A DNA stretch of 64,000 bases. It comes from Streptomyces seoulensis. GTDB lineage: Bacteria > Actinomycetota > Actinomycetes > Streptomycetales > Streptomycetaceae. Positions 50,459 to 59,219 of the stretch are shown here, piece after piece (within the stretch, counting starts at the first letter, position 1; each line of letters begins with the position of its first letter). The stretch lies in contig CP054936.1 of assembly GCA_013364255.1 (NCBI GenBank), forward strand, positions 7,644,353-7,708,352. Direction: 5' to 3'. The notes beneath the pieces are model-generated. The model worked only from the letters and a program-made list of their open reading frames with translations, was not told the DNA's origin and ran no database searches. Position numbers and translations under genes: made by a program.

Positions 50459-52762
50459 TCAGGCCGCGTCGGTGTCCGGGAGGAAGACCGAGCGGAGCAG
50501 GTGGTCCAGGGTGTCCTCGGTCAGGGGGGTGAGGCGCAGGGTCATCGCGTGCTGGAGGCCGGCGGCCCAGCCGGGGCGGCCGGTCAGCAGGTCGTTGTGG
50601 GCGCCGACCACGACCAGCAGCGGTGCGTCCGGGCAGTCCGCGCACAACTGCTCGACGGTGTCGAGCAGCGCGTCGTCGGCCCGGTGCAGGGCGTCCCACA
50701 CCAGCACCAGCGGGGCCCGCAGGGCGGCCAGCGCCATGAAGCGGCGCCAGGCGGCCAGCAGCAGACGCCGCTCGCCCCCGGAGCGGACCGGGGCGAGCAG
50801 GGAGCGCAGGGGCGGCAGCAGCTCCGCGGCGTCCGCGGCGTCCGCCACCGTCCGCACCGCGTGGGCGAGGCAGCGTTCGGCGGTGCGGGAGTCGGTGTCG
50901 CGGGCCAGGCCGCAGTAGGCGGCGAGCATCCCGGCGGGCGCCGACAGGGCGTCACCCGCCTCGGCGACCGAGCCGTTGAGCACCCGGACCGGGTCCGGCG
51001 CCTGGGCGAGGCGGCGGTGGAACTCCATCAGCAGCCGGCTGCGGTCCATGACGGAGGGCCCGAGGACCGTGATCAGGTGCGGCGTCGAGAGCTGCCGGGC
51101 CCGGCCGAGGAAACCGGTCATCAGATCGAGGTCCGGCTCCCGTTCGAAGCGGCGGCCCGGCTCCCCGGCGGCCGGCCGCACCGTGTGCACCCGCCAGCCC
51201 GCGCCGGGGCCGGACAGCCGCCCGCAGGTGACCGTCTCACGGGTGCGTCTGCGGGTCTCGTCGCAGATGTGCACCTCGCCCGGCGGCGCGGGGCACAGCA
51301 GCGCCTCGCAGACGTCGACCGGTTCCCCGCCGATCCACGGCTCGCCGCCGCCGGGCGCTGCGGGCGGCCACCGGCACACGAAGGCCGTGCCCGTCGCCAC
51401 CGCGGCGTGCACCGACAAACCCTTGATCACCATGGTGGGCGGGGCGAGCGGTGAGGCGGACACGCTCAGGCTGTCCCGGACCGCGAGGGCCGCCCGGACG
51501 GCCCGCTGCGCGTGGTCCTCGCGGCCGGCCTCCTCCTCGAACAGGCCGATCAGTGAGGACCCTATGGACGAGGGCGCGCACCCGCCGGCCTTCCTGATCT
51601 CCTCGCGCGCCAGCTCGCACACCGTGTCCAGCACCCGGTCGATGTCCCCGGCGGCCAGGTCGTCGAACTCCGGGCCCAGGCAGAAGCGCACCATCAGCAC
51701 GCTGGCCGCCCGGCAGCCGTCGGCGCGGTGGCCGCCGGGCACGGCATCGGCCCCCGGGCCCCGGGCGGCGCCGGAGACGGGGGAGCCCGAGACGGGGGAG
51801 CCGGCGGAGCGCGGGGCGGGGATCGCCGCCCCGCTCCAGGGCGCGGGCACGGCGCCGGGGGCCGGTGCGGCAGGGGCCTCGCGGCCCGGCCCGGGGCCCG
51901 GCCCGCCGCCGTGCGCCGGCGCCGCGGCCGTGCCCGCCGACGGCAGGCCCGCCAGCGGGGCCGGGAACAGCGGCGGTTCCGGCTCCCGCGGGACCGGTCC
52001 GGGCAGGTCGAGGCCGGGGTCCTGGGCGAGGATCGCCTGTTGCAGCCGCTGGAGTTCGCGCCCCGGCTCAAGGCCGAGGCCCTCGACCAGCGCGGCGCGG
52101 ATCCGGGCGTAGACGTTCAGCGCGTCCGCCTGCCGGCCGCAGCGGTACAGGGCCAGCATCAGCTGGCCCGAGGCCCGCTCGCGCAACGGCTCGGCCCGTA
52201 CGAAGGCGTGGAGGTCGGACAGGACCGACTGGTGGTGGCCGCAGAGGAGTTCGACCTCGGAGCAGTCCTCCATGACATCGAGCCGCTTCTGCTCCAGCGC
52301 GGCCAGCTCCGGCCAGTCGGTGCCGGACTCGGCGAGATCCGCGAGCGCGGGCCCGCGCCACAGGCCCAGCGCCTCGCGCAGCGCGCTGCGGGCCCCGGCG
52401 GCGTCCCGGTTCCTGAGGGCGGCCCGGCCCCGGTCGGCCAGCCGCTCGAACCGCATCAGGTCCACCCGCTCCGGCTCCACCCGCATCACGTAGCCGGGCG
52501 CCTGGGTCAGCAGGCGGGGCTGCGCCTGGCCCGGACCGGCGAGGGTGCGCCGCAGCCGCCAGATCGCGTTCTGGAGGATCTTGCGGGCCGTGCCCGGCAC
52601 CGGGTCGGCCGGCCACATCGCGGACAACAGCCGCCGGGTGGGCACGACTTCGCCCGTGTGCAGCAGCAGGTAGGCCAGCGCCGCGCGCTGCCTGGTGCCC
52701 CCGAGCGGCACCAGACCCGCCGCGCCCTCCACCTCGAGTGGCCCGAGCAGACGAAACTCCAT
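50459..52762 (-). CDS. Large SARP regulator, paralogue of SARP1 with degenerate P-loop, SARP2
   Basis: 767 residues with the same layout as SARP1: winged helix (LGPLEVEGAAGLVPLGGTRQRAALAYLLL, MWPADP), BTAD (RFERLADRGR...LGLEPGRELQRLQQAIL), a Pro/Gly linker of about 90 residues, a cyclase-like domain (VLMVRFCLGPEFDD, SSIGSSLIGLFEEE) and a C-terminal ATPase-like domain. The Walker A position reads LGPSVMDRSR, so the Lys/Thr needed for ATP are missing; the B region VLVWDALH is also altered. ATG 52762 follows GGGGGG. A duplicated motif upstream (52841-52880) may be its own control site. Confidence 0.87.
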   Translation of the reverse strand: MEFRLLGPLEVEGAAGLVPLGGTRQRAALAYLLLHTGEVVPTRRLLSAMWPADPVPGTARKILQNAIWRLRRTLAGPGQAQPRLLTQAPGYVMRVEPERVDLMRFERLADRGRAALRNRDAAGARSALREALGLWRGPALADLAESGTDWPELAALEQKRLDVMEDCSEVELLCGHHQSVLSDLHAFVRAEPLRERASGQLMLALYRCGRQADALNVYARIRAALVEGLGLEPGRELQRLQQAILAQDPGLDLPGPVPREPEPPLFPAPLAGLPSAGTAAAPAHGGGPGPGPGREAPAAPAPGAVPAPWSGAAIPAPRSAGSPVSGSPVSGAARGPGADAVPGGHRADGCRAASVLMVRFCLGPEFDDLAAGDIDRVLDTVCELAREEIRKAGGCAPSSIGSSLIGLFEEEAGREDHAQRAVRAALAVRDSLSVSASPLAPPTMVIKGLSVHAAVATGTAFVCRWPPAAPGGGEPWIGGEPVDVCEALLCPAPPGEVHICDETRRRTRETVTCGRLSGPGAGWRVHTVRPAAGEPGRRFEREPDLDLMTGFLGRARQLSTPHLITVLGPSVMDRSRLLMEFHRRLAQAPDPVRVLNGSVAEAGDALSAPAGMLAAYCGLARDTDSRTAERCLAHAVRTVADAADAAELLPPLRSLLAPVRSGGERRLLLAAWRRFMALAALRAPLVLVWDALHRADDALLDTVEQLCADCPDAPLLVVVGAHNDLLTGRPGWAAGLQHAMTLRLTPLTEDTLDHLLRSVFLPDTDAA

Positions 52763-52840
52763 GACGTTCCCCCCAGTTTCCTCCGCGACCCGGTCGTGGT
52801 CCGATCCAGGTCGAACGTGCCGAACGGGTGTGCTCCCGGA

Positions 52841-52880
52841 AAGGACGGTAACGTACCGGCAAAGGACGGTAACGTACCGA
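52841..52880 (-). promoter_or_regulatory. 21-bp-period direct repeat upstream of SARP2
   Basis: AAAGGACGGTAACGTACCG occurs twice exactly (52841-52859, 52862-52880), spaced by two helical turns, 79 bp before the SARP2 ATG. Direct repeats on one DNA face are typical of SARP binding sites. Confidence 0.65.
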
Positions 52881-52894
52881 ATAGGTGAACGACC

Positions 52895-52904
52895 ATTACC
52901 TGGC
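52895..52904. promoter_or_regulatory. CATTACC element upstream of SARP2
   Basis: CATTACCTGG, related to the GATTACCGG elements found in other promoters of the cluster. Confidence 0.35.
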
Positions 52905-52964
52905 GCGGCCGGACGCGGACGGACGCGGGCGGGTGCGGACGGGGTCGCCGCGGGGCCGGGGCCG

Positions 52965-54569
52965 TCAGCCGGCCGAGGCTCCCGCCAGCCGGTCGCCGGC
53001 GCCCTCGCGCAGCAGCCGGCACACGTCCCGCAGCCCCGCCTCCAGCCGGCCGATCTCCTCGTCGGAGACGTGCACGGACGGCTCGAAGCGCAGGGTGTTC
53101 ACGGCACTGGCGGTCGGGAAGGTGCGCACCCGGTGGGCGTGCAGCAGGTGCCCGGCCAGGAAGTAGCCGAACAGTCCGCCGGCCGCCAGCGCGCGCACCG
53201 ACTCCGACGCCGAGCCGCCCTGGTCGCGGAACTCCAGACCGAGCATCAGACCCTGGCCGCGTACGTCACCGACCAGGTCGGGGAAGTCGTCGCGGACGGC
53301 CTCCAGCGCCGTGCGCAGGGCCGCGCCGCGCTCCTCGGCCCGGCGGTAGGCGGCGCCGCCGTCCGCCTCCAGCAGTTCCAGCACCTTCAGCGCGATCGTG
53401 CAGGAGAAGCTGTCCTTGGCGAACGTCGAGCTGTGCACGATCTCGAACTCCTGCCGGTAGCGCGCCCGGCGCACCAGCATCACCGACGTCTTGGCCAGGC
53501 CGCCGCCCAGCGTCTTGGCCAGCGTGTAGTAGTCGCCGCGCAGCCCCGCCCGCGAGGACGCGAGCAGCCTGCCGGTGCGGCCCATGCCGCTCTGGATCTC
53601 GTCGACGACGACGGGACAGTCGATCTCCGCGCAGAATCGCTGGATCGCCCCGGCGAACTCGGCGTCCAGCACCCGGATGCCGCCCTCGCCCTGGATCGGC
53701 TCGACGAGGAAGGCGCAGAACACCGGGAACTCCCGCTCCACCACGTCCACCTGGTCGCCGCTCACCTCCAGCACGTGCAGCACGCCCCGTTCCCGCGCGT
53801 GGATCTCCTTGAGCGCCTCCGGCCGGTCCGGCGGCACGAACCGGGCCTGCGCGCCCAGCGCCCGGAACGGGGTGCGGTACGACTCGTTGTGGGTGAGCTG
53901 GACGCTCAGCCCGAGCTTGCCGTGGAAGCCGCCCTCCAGGGCCAGGAACAGCGGCGGCCGGCCCAGGCGGGCGGCGTTCTCCGCGGCCAGGCGGGCGGTC
54001 AGCTGCTCCAGCGCGTCGGCGGACGGGGCGCCGGCGTCGATCCCGAACCGGCGGCGCACCCGGCCCGGGACCTGGGCCCGGCCCTGTGCGACGGCGTCCC
54101 GCGCCGCCTCGGCCGCGCCCTCCGCTGCGGACCGCAGCGCGGCGATCCGCAGCCCCCGGTCCAGCTCCGCGTGCTTGAGCGCGGCCTCGACGGCCTCCGC
54201 TCCGCTGTTGGCGAAGATCGCGAAGTACGGCTCTTCGGTGCCGAGTTCGCGCCCCACGATCCGGTTCAGCTCGGCCGCCAGCCGGTTGGCGTAGGGGTGG
54301 CGGGAGAACTGGGCGTGCACGGGCGTGCCCGCCGCCAGCAACTCCTGGGCGCAGGCCACGAGGTCCGGGTGGTTGTGGCCGAGCAGCACCGAGCCGTAAC
54401 CGCCGGCGAAGTCGGCGACCGCGATCTCCTCGTCCCCCTCGCCGCGCCGGTACAGCGTGTTGCCCTCGGCGCGCACGTACTCGACGGCCAGGCCCGCCAT
54501 GCCCAGCACCTGGCGCAGATACGGCTCGGCCAGTTCGGGTCCGTCGGTGACGGAGTTCTTGGTGTCCAT
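52965..54569 (-). CDS. Class III PLP-dependent aminotransferase
   Basis: 534 residues, longer than the usual 430-460 because of an Ala/Arg-rich insertion at about 130-205. FAIFANSGAEAVEAALKHA binds PLP phosphate, LALEGGFHGKLGLSVQLTHN is the GFHG loop, VVVDEIQSGMGRTG carries the ring-nitrogen Asp, and TLAKTLGGGLAK the Schiff-base Lys. In bacterial polyketide alkaloid clusters such enzymes aminate the aldehyde released from the PKS, after which the amine cyclises. ATG 54569; divergent from the flavin reductase. Confidence 0.88.
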   Translation of the reverse strand: MDTKNSVTDGPELAEPYLRQVLGMAGLAVEYVRAEGNTLYRRGEGDEEIAVADFAGGYGSVLLGHNHPDLVACAQELLAAGTPVHAQFSRHPYANRLAAELNRIVGRELGTEEPYFAIFANSGAEAVEAALKHAELDRGLRIAALRSAAEGAAEAARDAVAQGRAQVPGRVRRRFGIDAGAPSADALEQLTARLAAENAARLGRPPLFLALEGGFHGKLGLSVQLTHNESYRTPFRALGAQARFVPPDRPEALKEIHARERGVLHVLEVSGDQVDVVEREFPVFCAFLVEPIQGEGGIRVLDAEFAGAIQRFCAEIDCPVVVDEIQSGMGRTGRLLASSRAGLRGDYYTLAKTLGGGLAKTSVMLVRRARYRQEFEIVHSSTFAKDSFSCTIALKVLELLEADGGAAYRRAEERGAALRTALEAVRDDFPDLVGDVRGQGLMLGLEFRDQGGSASESVRALAAGGLFGYFLAGHLLHAHRVRTFPTASAVNTLRFEPSVHVSDEEIGRLEAGLRDVCRLLREGAGDRLAGASAG

Positions 54570-54849
54570 GCCCTCAGACTGCGCCGGTCCGGTCAGCGTC
54601 CGGTCATCGGCGGCTCTTCTCCGCCCATTACCACGAGTACGCGCCTCCCGGGAACGCGCGATTACCGGCGGATGGGGGTACGGCGGGAAAGCGGCGGTAC
54701 GTTGACGAGCGCGGGCCCTGGTGCGCCGACGGCAGGGCCTCGAAGCGCGCCGCGAAAAAAGAACCAGAGACGCCAGAGCCGCCGAAGAAAATCAGTTGAA
54801 TGAGTTGAATCGGTTGAAATCAGGGAATTCGGAGAATGGAGAACACGGA
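54570..54849. promoter_or_regulatory. Divergent promoter region, aminotransferase and flavin reductase
   Basis: 280 bp. Contains CATTACCACG (54626-54635) and GATTACCGGCGG (54660-54671), the motif that recurs upstream of the other tailoring genes, and an A/T-rich leader (54790-54849) unusual for this genome. Confidence 0.55.
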
Positions 54850-55401
54850 ATGAATTCCGCGCCCGCCGACCTCGACCCCCGATCCGTCTGCCCGCCCGCG
54901 CACGACGAGGTGACCCCCGCCGTGCTGCGCACGGTCATGTCGCGCTTCGCCACCGGCGTCACCGTCATCACGGTGGGCGGGACGCAGCTGCACGCCATGA
55001 CCGCCAACGCCTTCAGCTCCGTCTCGCTCCAACCGCCCTCGGTGCTGTGCAGCGTGGGCCACAGCGCGGTCATGCACGGGGCGCTGACCTCGGCGGGACG
55101 GTTCGCCGTCAACATCCTCGGCGCCGGTCAGGAGGCGCTGGCCCGGCACTTCGCCGACAAGGACCGGACGCTGGGCGCCGCCCAGTTCGAGGGCGTGCCC
55201 TGGACGCCGGGCCGGCACACGGACGCCCCCCTGCTCGGCGGCTCGCTCGCCTGGCTGGAGTGCGAACTGACGGCCGCGCACGCCTTCGGCGACCACACCG
55301 TCTTCATAGGCACCGTGGTGGGCGCCGGCCAGATCGCCGAGGGCAGCGGACTGCTGTTCGTCGACGGCCGTTTCGCCCGGACGGAGACCGGCGCCGCGTG
55401 A
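54850..55401 (+). CDS. Flavin reductase (HpaC/FRED-like), partner of a two-component monooxygenase
   Basis: 183 residues. The flavin-binding segment is LRTVMSRFATGVTVITVGG...HAMTANAFSSVSLQPPSVLCSV, followed by FAVNILGAGQEALARHFADKDR and GDHTVFIGTVVGA, standard for short-chain flavin:NADH reductases. It supplies free reduced FMN/FAD to a monooxygenase, most likely the acyl-CoA-dehydrogenase-like protein at 56678-57853. ATG 54850 follows ACGGA with a second GGAG further back. Confidence 0.88.
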   Translation: MNSAPADLDPRSVCPPAHDEVTPAVLRTVMSRFATGVTVITVGGTQLHAMTANAFSSVSLQPPSVLCSVGHSAVMHGALTSAGRFAVNILGAGQEALARHFADKDRTLGAAQFEGVPWTPGRHTDAPLLGGSLAWLECELTAAHAFGDHTVFIGTVVGAGQIAEGSGLLFVDGRFARTETGAA

Positions 55402-55563
55402 CGCCGGCGGGCCGGAAGGCGTTTCCCCGCTGCCGCGCGCGAGGAGGATGACCGCGCGATGACCCGCCCGTGACCCGGTGATGCCGCGACCGTGAGGCGT
55501 TCGTTCTCCGCCCTTGCTTTGATGGCGCGGCACCATCCGAAACGTTCCCGAAACGGAGTCTCC

Positions 55564-56469
55564 ATGACGGACAAGGACCGTTCACCGGTGACCGTCATCG
55601 GCCTCGGGCTGATGGGCCAGGCGCTGGCCGCCGCGTTCCTGAAGGGCGGACACCCGACCACCGTGTGGAACCGGTCGGCGGGCAAGGCGGACGACCTGGT
55701 CCGGCGGGGCGCGGTGCTCGCCGCCACCCCGGCCGACGCGGTGACGGCCGCCGAACTGATCGTCGTCTGCGTGTCGGACGACGACGCCCTGCACGCGGTG
55801 CTCGACCCCGAGACCGACCGGCTGGCCGGCCGGGTCGTGGCCAACCTGACCTCCGGCTCCTCGGACCAGGCCCGGGCCAACGCCGCCTGGTCCCGGGACG
55901 CCGGCTTCGACTACCTCGACGGCGCGATCATGACCGTGCCGGCCGGAGTCGGCGCGCCCGACGCGGTGATCTTCCACGCAGGGCCCGGTCCGGCCTACCG
56001 GCGGCACACGGAGACGCTGTCCCTGCTCGGCGGGGGCACCACCCACCTCGGCGAGGACCACGGCCTCGCGCCGCTGTACGACGTGGCGCTGCTCGGTGTG
56101 ATGTGGGGAACGCTCAACAGTTTCCTTCAGGGCGCCGCGCTGCTGGCCACCGCGGACGTCAAGGCGTCGGAGTTCCTGCCCTGGGCGACCAAGTGGGTGG
56201 ACGCCGTCAAGCTGTTCGCCACGGACTACGCCGGTCAGATCGACGCCGGCGACGGGGCCTACCCGGCCCGGGACGCCACCATGGAGGTGCACTTCGGCGC
56301 GCTCCAGCACCTGGTGCACGAGAGCGAGTCGCTGGGCGTCAACGCCGACCTGCCGCACTTCGTCAAGGGTCTGATGGAGCGCACCATCGCCGCCGGCTTC
56401 GGCGGCAACAGCTACGCGAGCGTGATCGAGCTCCTGCGCACCCCGGAGAAGGAGCGCGAGCGGCCGTAG
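55564..56469 (+). CDS. Imine reductase-like NADPH dehydrogenase (beta-hydroxyacid dehydrogenase superfamily)
   Basis: 301 residues. The Rossmann start is VTVIGLGLMGQALAAAFLKGGH, with WNRS giving NADPH preference. YLDGAIMTVPAGVGAPDAVIFHAG and APLYDVALLGVMWG are the segments that separate imine reductases from hydroxyisobutyrate dehydrogenases. It probably reduces the cyclic imine formed after transamination of the polyketide aldehyde. ATG 55564; preceded by a 160-bp gap, followed by a strong terminator. Confidence 0.85.
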   Translation: MTDKDRSPVTVIGLGLMGQALAAAFLKGGHPTTVWNRSAGKADDLVRRGAVLAATPADAVTAAELIVVCVSDDDALHAVLDPETDRLAGRVVANLTSGSSDQARANAAWSRDAGFDYLDGAIMTVPAGVGAPDAVIFHAGPGPAYRRHTETLSLLGGGTTHLGEDHGLAPLYDVALLGVMWGTLNSFLQGAALLATADVKASEFLPWATKWVDAVKLFATDYAGQIDAGDGAYPARDATMEVHFGALQHLVHESESLGVNADLPHFVKGLMERTIAAGFGGNSYASVIELLRTPEKERERP

Positions 56470-56476
56470 CCGCGCG

Positions 56477-56526
56477 CACGGCGACGGGCCCGGACCACGA
56501 GGCGGTGGTCCGGGCCCGTCGCCGTG
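56477..56526. terminator. Bidirectional terminator after the imine reductase gene
   Basis: Perfect 22-bp inverted repeat with loop GAGGCG, eight bases past the stop codon and downstream of the convergent monooxygenase. Confidence 0.93.
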
Positions 56527-56677
56527 TCCAGGCGCTCCGCCGTGCCCCGCACCGGGCACGGCGGAGCGGCGGGCCCGATCCGGCCCGCCGGGCGGAGGCC
56601 GCCGCACCGGCCCCCGCCCCGCCTCCCTCCGGCCCCGGGGGTGGGCCGGAAGGGCCGGAAGGGGAGGGGAGGGCAGG

Positions 56678-57853
56678 TCAGAGGAAGTAGGTGCCGGGCT
56701 CCAGGCCCATCAGCACCCGGCCCTGCACCTCCAGGTTCGCGCCCAGCTGGACCAGGGCGTGCAGCGAGAAGCCCTGGATGTCCCGGTGGAAGCGCTGGAG
56801 GTCCACGTCGGTGCGGATCACCGAGCCGCCGCTGGCCGCGTACAGCAGCTCCACGGCCTCCTTGGCCAACTGACCCGCGTACGCGGTGCGGCCGCGGATG
56901 ACGGCCTTCTCCTCGTCGGTGGGCTGCTCGCCCGCGTCGGCCCGCCGCTGGAGCACTTCGAGCCAGCGCTCGGACAGCGCACGGGCCGCCTCGATCTTGT
57001 TCGCCGCCACGGCCAGCTGCTGCTGGGTGACCGGGTGCAGACGCTGGTCGGTCCAGTCCGTGTAGGTGATGCCGCGGCCGGGCAGCCGCTCCAGGAACAG
57101 GTCGTAGGCGCCCTGCGAGATGCCGATGAGCGCGGCGGCGACGCTGGAGAGGATGTAGCCGAGCAGACCGTAGTTGCGGCCCGTCGCCCCGGTGTTGGAA
57201 CGGTTCCCGGTGGCGCTGACCATCGCCTCCTCCAGCAGCACCGTGCGGTGCGCCGGGACGAACAGGTCCTCGGCGCTCACCGTGCAGCTGCCGGTGCCCG
57301 CGCCGGAGGAGACGTGCCAGTCGTCGGCCACGCTCAGCTCGGCGGTGGGCACCAGCGCGACCAGTTCCTGGTGCGACCCGTCCGGCAGCTCCACCTCGGC
57401 GGCCAGCAGATCCCAGTCCGCGCCGCGCACACCGGAGTTGAAGCGCCAGGTGCCGGACAGCCGGTAGCCGCCGTCGACCGGGCGCAGCGTCCCGCCGGGC
57501 GCGAACACGATCGACACCCGGGTGGAGCCGGAGGCGAAGACCTCCTCCTGGGCCCGGTCGGGGTAGAGGCTGACGCACCAGGTGCTGGTCAGCCACACCA
57601 TGCTCAGCCAGCCGGTGGACGGGCAGCCGCGGGCGACCTCGGAGACCACCCGCGCCTGCTGGGCCGCGTCCAGGTCGAGGCCGCCGTACTTCCTGGGCAC
57701 CGCGGCGCGGAAGACCCCGGCCTTCTCCAGCAGCTGGACGTTCTCCTCGACGATCCAGCGGCGCTGCTCGCTCTCCTGCCCGTTGCGTCGCAGGGCCGGC
57801 ACGGCGGCGCGTACCCCGTCGAGGACGGAGACGAGTTCTTCTTCGGTGGCCAT
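56678..57853 (-). CDS. Flavin-dependent monooxygenase, acyl-CoA-dehydrogenase fold (HsaA/HpaB-like)
   Basis: 391 residues. The fold is that of acyl-CoA dehydrogenases: KAGVFRAAVPRKYGGLDLD, GCPSTGWLSMVW, GTWRFNSGVRGADW and a C-terminal helical bundle with YAASGGSVIRTDVDLQRFHRDIQ. The catalytic Glu of dehydrogenases is not evident, and it resembles class D two-component hydroxylases or N-oxygenases that use reduced flavin from a separate reductase. It could epoxidise or hydroxylate the polyketide alkaloid core. ATG 57853; the upstream gap carries a GATTACCGG element. Confidence 0.85.
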   Translation of the reverse strand: MATEEELVSVLDGVRAAVPALRRNGQESEQRRWIVEENVQLLEKAGVFRAAVPRKYGGLDLDAAQQARVVSEVARGCPSTGWLSMVWLTSTWCVSLYPDRAQEEVFASGSTRVSIVFAPGGTLRPVDGGYRLSGTWRFNSGVRGADWDLLAAEVELPDGSHQELVALVPTAELSVADDWHVSSGAGTGSCTVSAEDLFVPAHRTVLLEEAMVSATGNRSNTGATGRNYGLLGYILSSVAAALIGISQGAYDLFLERLPGRGITYTDWTDQRLHPVTQQQLAVAANKIEAARALSERWLEVLQRRADAGEQPTDEEKAVIRGRTAYAGQLAKEAVELLYAASGGSVIRTDVDLQRFHRDIQGFSLHALVQLGANLEVQGRVLMGLEPGTYFL

Positions 57854-58015
57854 GGGTGTCTTTCTCCTCGTCGCACGGGTTGGGGAAAACTGCTCGTTCA
57901 CGCTAGGCGTTCGCATTCCCCGGGCGGGAAATACCTGGTCTTTCTCCGGTCATCGCGCACGGCACGCACGGCGGAAATGCCGATGACCGGTCCACGGGCC
58001 GGCCGATTCCTCACC

Positions 58016-58025
58016 GATTACCGGG
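58016..58025. promoter_or_regulatory. GATTACCGG element upstream of the monooxygenase
   Basis: GATTACCGGG, 163 bp before the monooxygenase start; same core as at 54660 and 59220. Confidence 0.4.
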
Positions 58026-58150
58026 CGATTGCAGGGCGCTGACCGGGAGGTGGGCACCGGGGACCGGGCCGCCCTCGACGAGGAACTGTGCGCGCCGGTC
58101 GGCGGACGGCTCCTCCTCACACCGGCGCCGGGGTGGCGGCGGACGACGAC

Positions 58151-58180
58151 GTGCCCCCGGACCCGGCGGTCCGGGGGCAC
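58151..58180 (-). terminator. Terminator after SnoaL-like gene 1
   Basis: Perfect 13-bp arms (GTGCCCCCGGACC) with CGGC loop, six bases past the stop at 58187. Confidence 0.85.
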
Positions 58181-58186
58181 GGCGCG

Positions 58187-58624
58187 TCAGGAGGCCGACT
58201 GCTCCGCGACCAGACCCGTGGCGGCCACCGGGCGGTCGATGGCCATCAGCCACCGGCCGTCCGCACCGCGCCGGAGGACGTCCGTGCACACACCCTCCAG
58301 GTGCACGGGCTCGCCGTTCTCGCCGGTGGTGTCGATGCTGTACTTCACCCCCACCAAAGCGACGTCGCCCGCCACGTAGGAGTGGGTGACCTCGGCCTTG
58401 AGGGCGGGCTTGGCGGCCAGGAACTCCTTGAAGAACGCCAGCCGGTCGGCGCCGGTGAGCGGCCGGCCGGAGAAGTTGGAGATCGCGTCCTGCCGGTACA
58501 GGCTGTCGAACAGCGTCCCGTCACCGGAGTTGAACGCCTGGAGGAAGATCTCGTTCTGGGTCCAGGTGTCGTCGGTCAGGTCGGGGTGCGCGGGATCGAA
58601 GTCGGTGCTGAAGTCGAAGGCCAT
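58187..58624 (-). CDS. SnoaL-like/NTF2-fold protein 1
   Basis: 145 residues, NTF2-like cone: NEIFLQAFNSGDGTLFDSLYRQDAI, SGRPLTGADRLAFFKEFLAAKP and VCTDVLRRGADGRWLMAIDRP. Fold members in antibiotic clusters act as polyketide cyclases or epoxide hydrolases. It is about 30% longer at the N-terminus than the neighbour at 58752-59129, to which it is clearly related (QAFNSGD/EAFNAGD, TDVLRRG/VDVLRRG). Catalytic residues cannot be assigned. Confidence 0.83.
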   Translation of the reverse strand: MAFDFSTDFDPAHPDLTDDTWTQNEIFLQAFNSGDGTLFDSLYRQDAISNFSGRPLTGADRLAFFKEFLAAKPALKAEVTHSYVAGDVALVGVKYSIDTTGENGEPVHLEGVCTDVLRRGADGRWLMAIDRPVAATGLVAEQSAS

Positions 58625-58751
58625 GGTGGACCGGCCCGCCTCTCTGTGATCGTGACTGCGAGGGACTGCAACGGGACTGCGGGGAAACTGCGAGCGGCGC
58701 TCCTCCGGGCCGGGAACGCGGGGACGGCCCGGCGGCGGTCGGGCCCGGCGC

Positions 58752-59129
58752 CTACTCCTGGCCGTACGGGTCGTCGACGGCGTAGCGCCAGACGCCGTCC
58801 TCGCCGCGCCGCAGGACGTCCACGCCGGTGCCGGTCAGCCGCTCCGGCTCGCCGTCCTCGTCGACGGTGTCGATGACCCAGTCGACGATCAGCAGCGCCG
58901 TGTCGCCGGTGACGAAGGCCTGCCGGGTCTCGGTGCTGATCTTCGGGCTGCTCGCGAGGAACTCCCGCTGGTAGTCGCGGCGGGCCTGCCCGGTGAGCGG
59001 CTGCCCCGGCTCCCAGACGGCGACCGCCTCGTCCGTGTAGAACGCGTCCAGGGCCTCGAAGTCGCCGGCGTTGAATGCCTCGACGTATTGCGCGTTGTGG
59101 ATTTTGAGGTCTTCCAGCAGCTGGGACAT
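58752..59129 (-). CDS. SnoaL-like/NTF2-fold protein 2
   Basis: 125 residues: NAQYVEAFNAGDFEALDAFYTDEAVAVW, GQARRDYQREFLASSP and GTGVDVLRRGEDGVWRYAVDDPYG. It is a paralogue of the gene 127 bp downstream; the two were probably produced by tandem duplication and may form a heterodimer or act on successive intermediates. ATG 59129 follows a weak GGAAGAG site. It is divergent from the PKS across a 252-bp control region. Confidence 0.83.
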   Translation of the reverse strand: MSQLLEDLKIHNAQYVEAFNAGDFEALDAFYTDEAVAVWEPGQPLTGQARRDYQREFLASSPKISTETRQAFVTGDTALLIVDWVIDTVDEDGEPERLTGTGVDVLRRGEDGVWRYAVDDPYGQE

Positions 59130-59171
59130 GGGAAGAGTCGACCTGCCTTCTCGGTAGTCGGCGTCCGGGAA

Positions 59172-59186
59172 TTTCCGTTACGGAAA
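59172..59186. promoter_or_regulatory. Palindrome in the PKS/SnoaL divergent promoter
   Basis: TTTCCGT-T-ACGGAAA, perfect 7-1-7 palindrome in the 252-bp region controlling the PKS and the SnoaL-like pair. Confidence 0.6.
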
Positions 59187-59219
59187 CTATTCGGTGCCGT
59201 TCCGCGAACCGACCATCGA

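Larger units (their letters stand above)
57854..58186. other. Intergenic region between SnoaL-like gene 1 and the monooxygenase
   Basis: 333 bp: terminator at 58151-58180, GATTACCGGG at 58016-58025, and the monooxygenase promoter to the left. No gene seen. Confidence 0.55.

Noticed and set aside
49844..51454. 536-residue plus-strand frame
   Set aside because: The first part is minisatellite-encoded Arg/Gly/Pro and the rest is antisense to SARP2.
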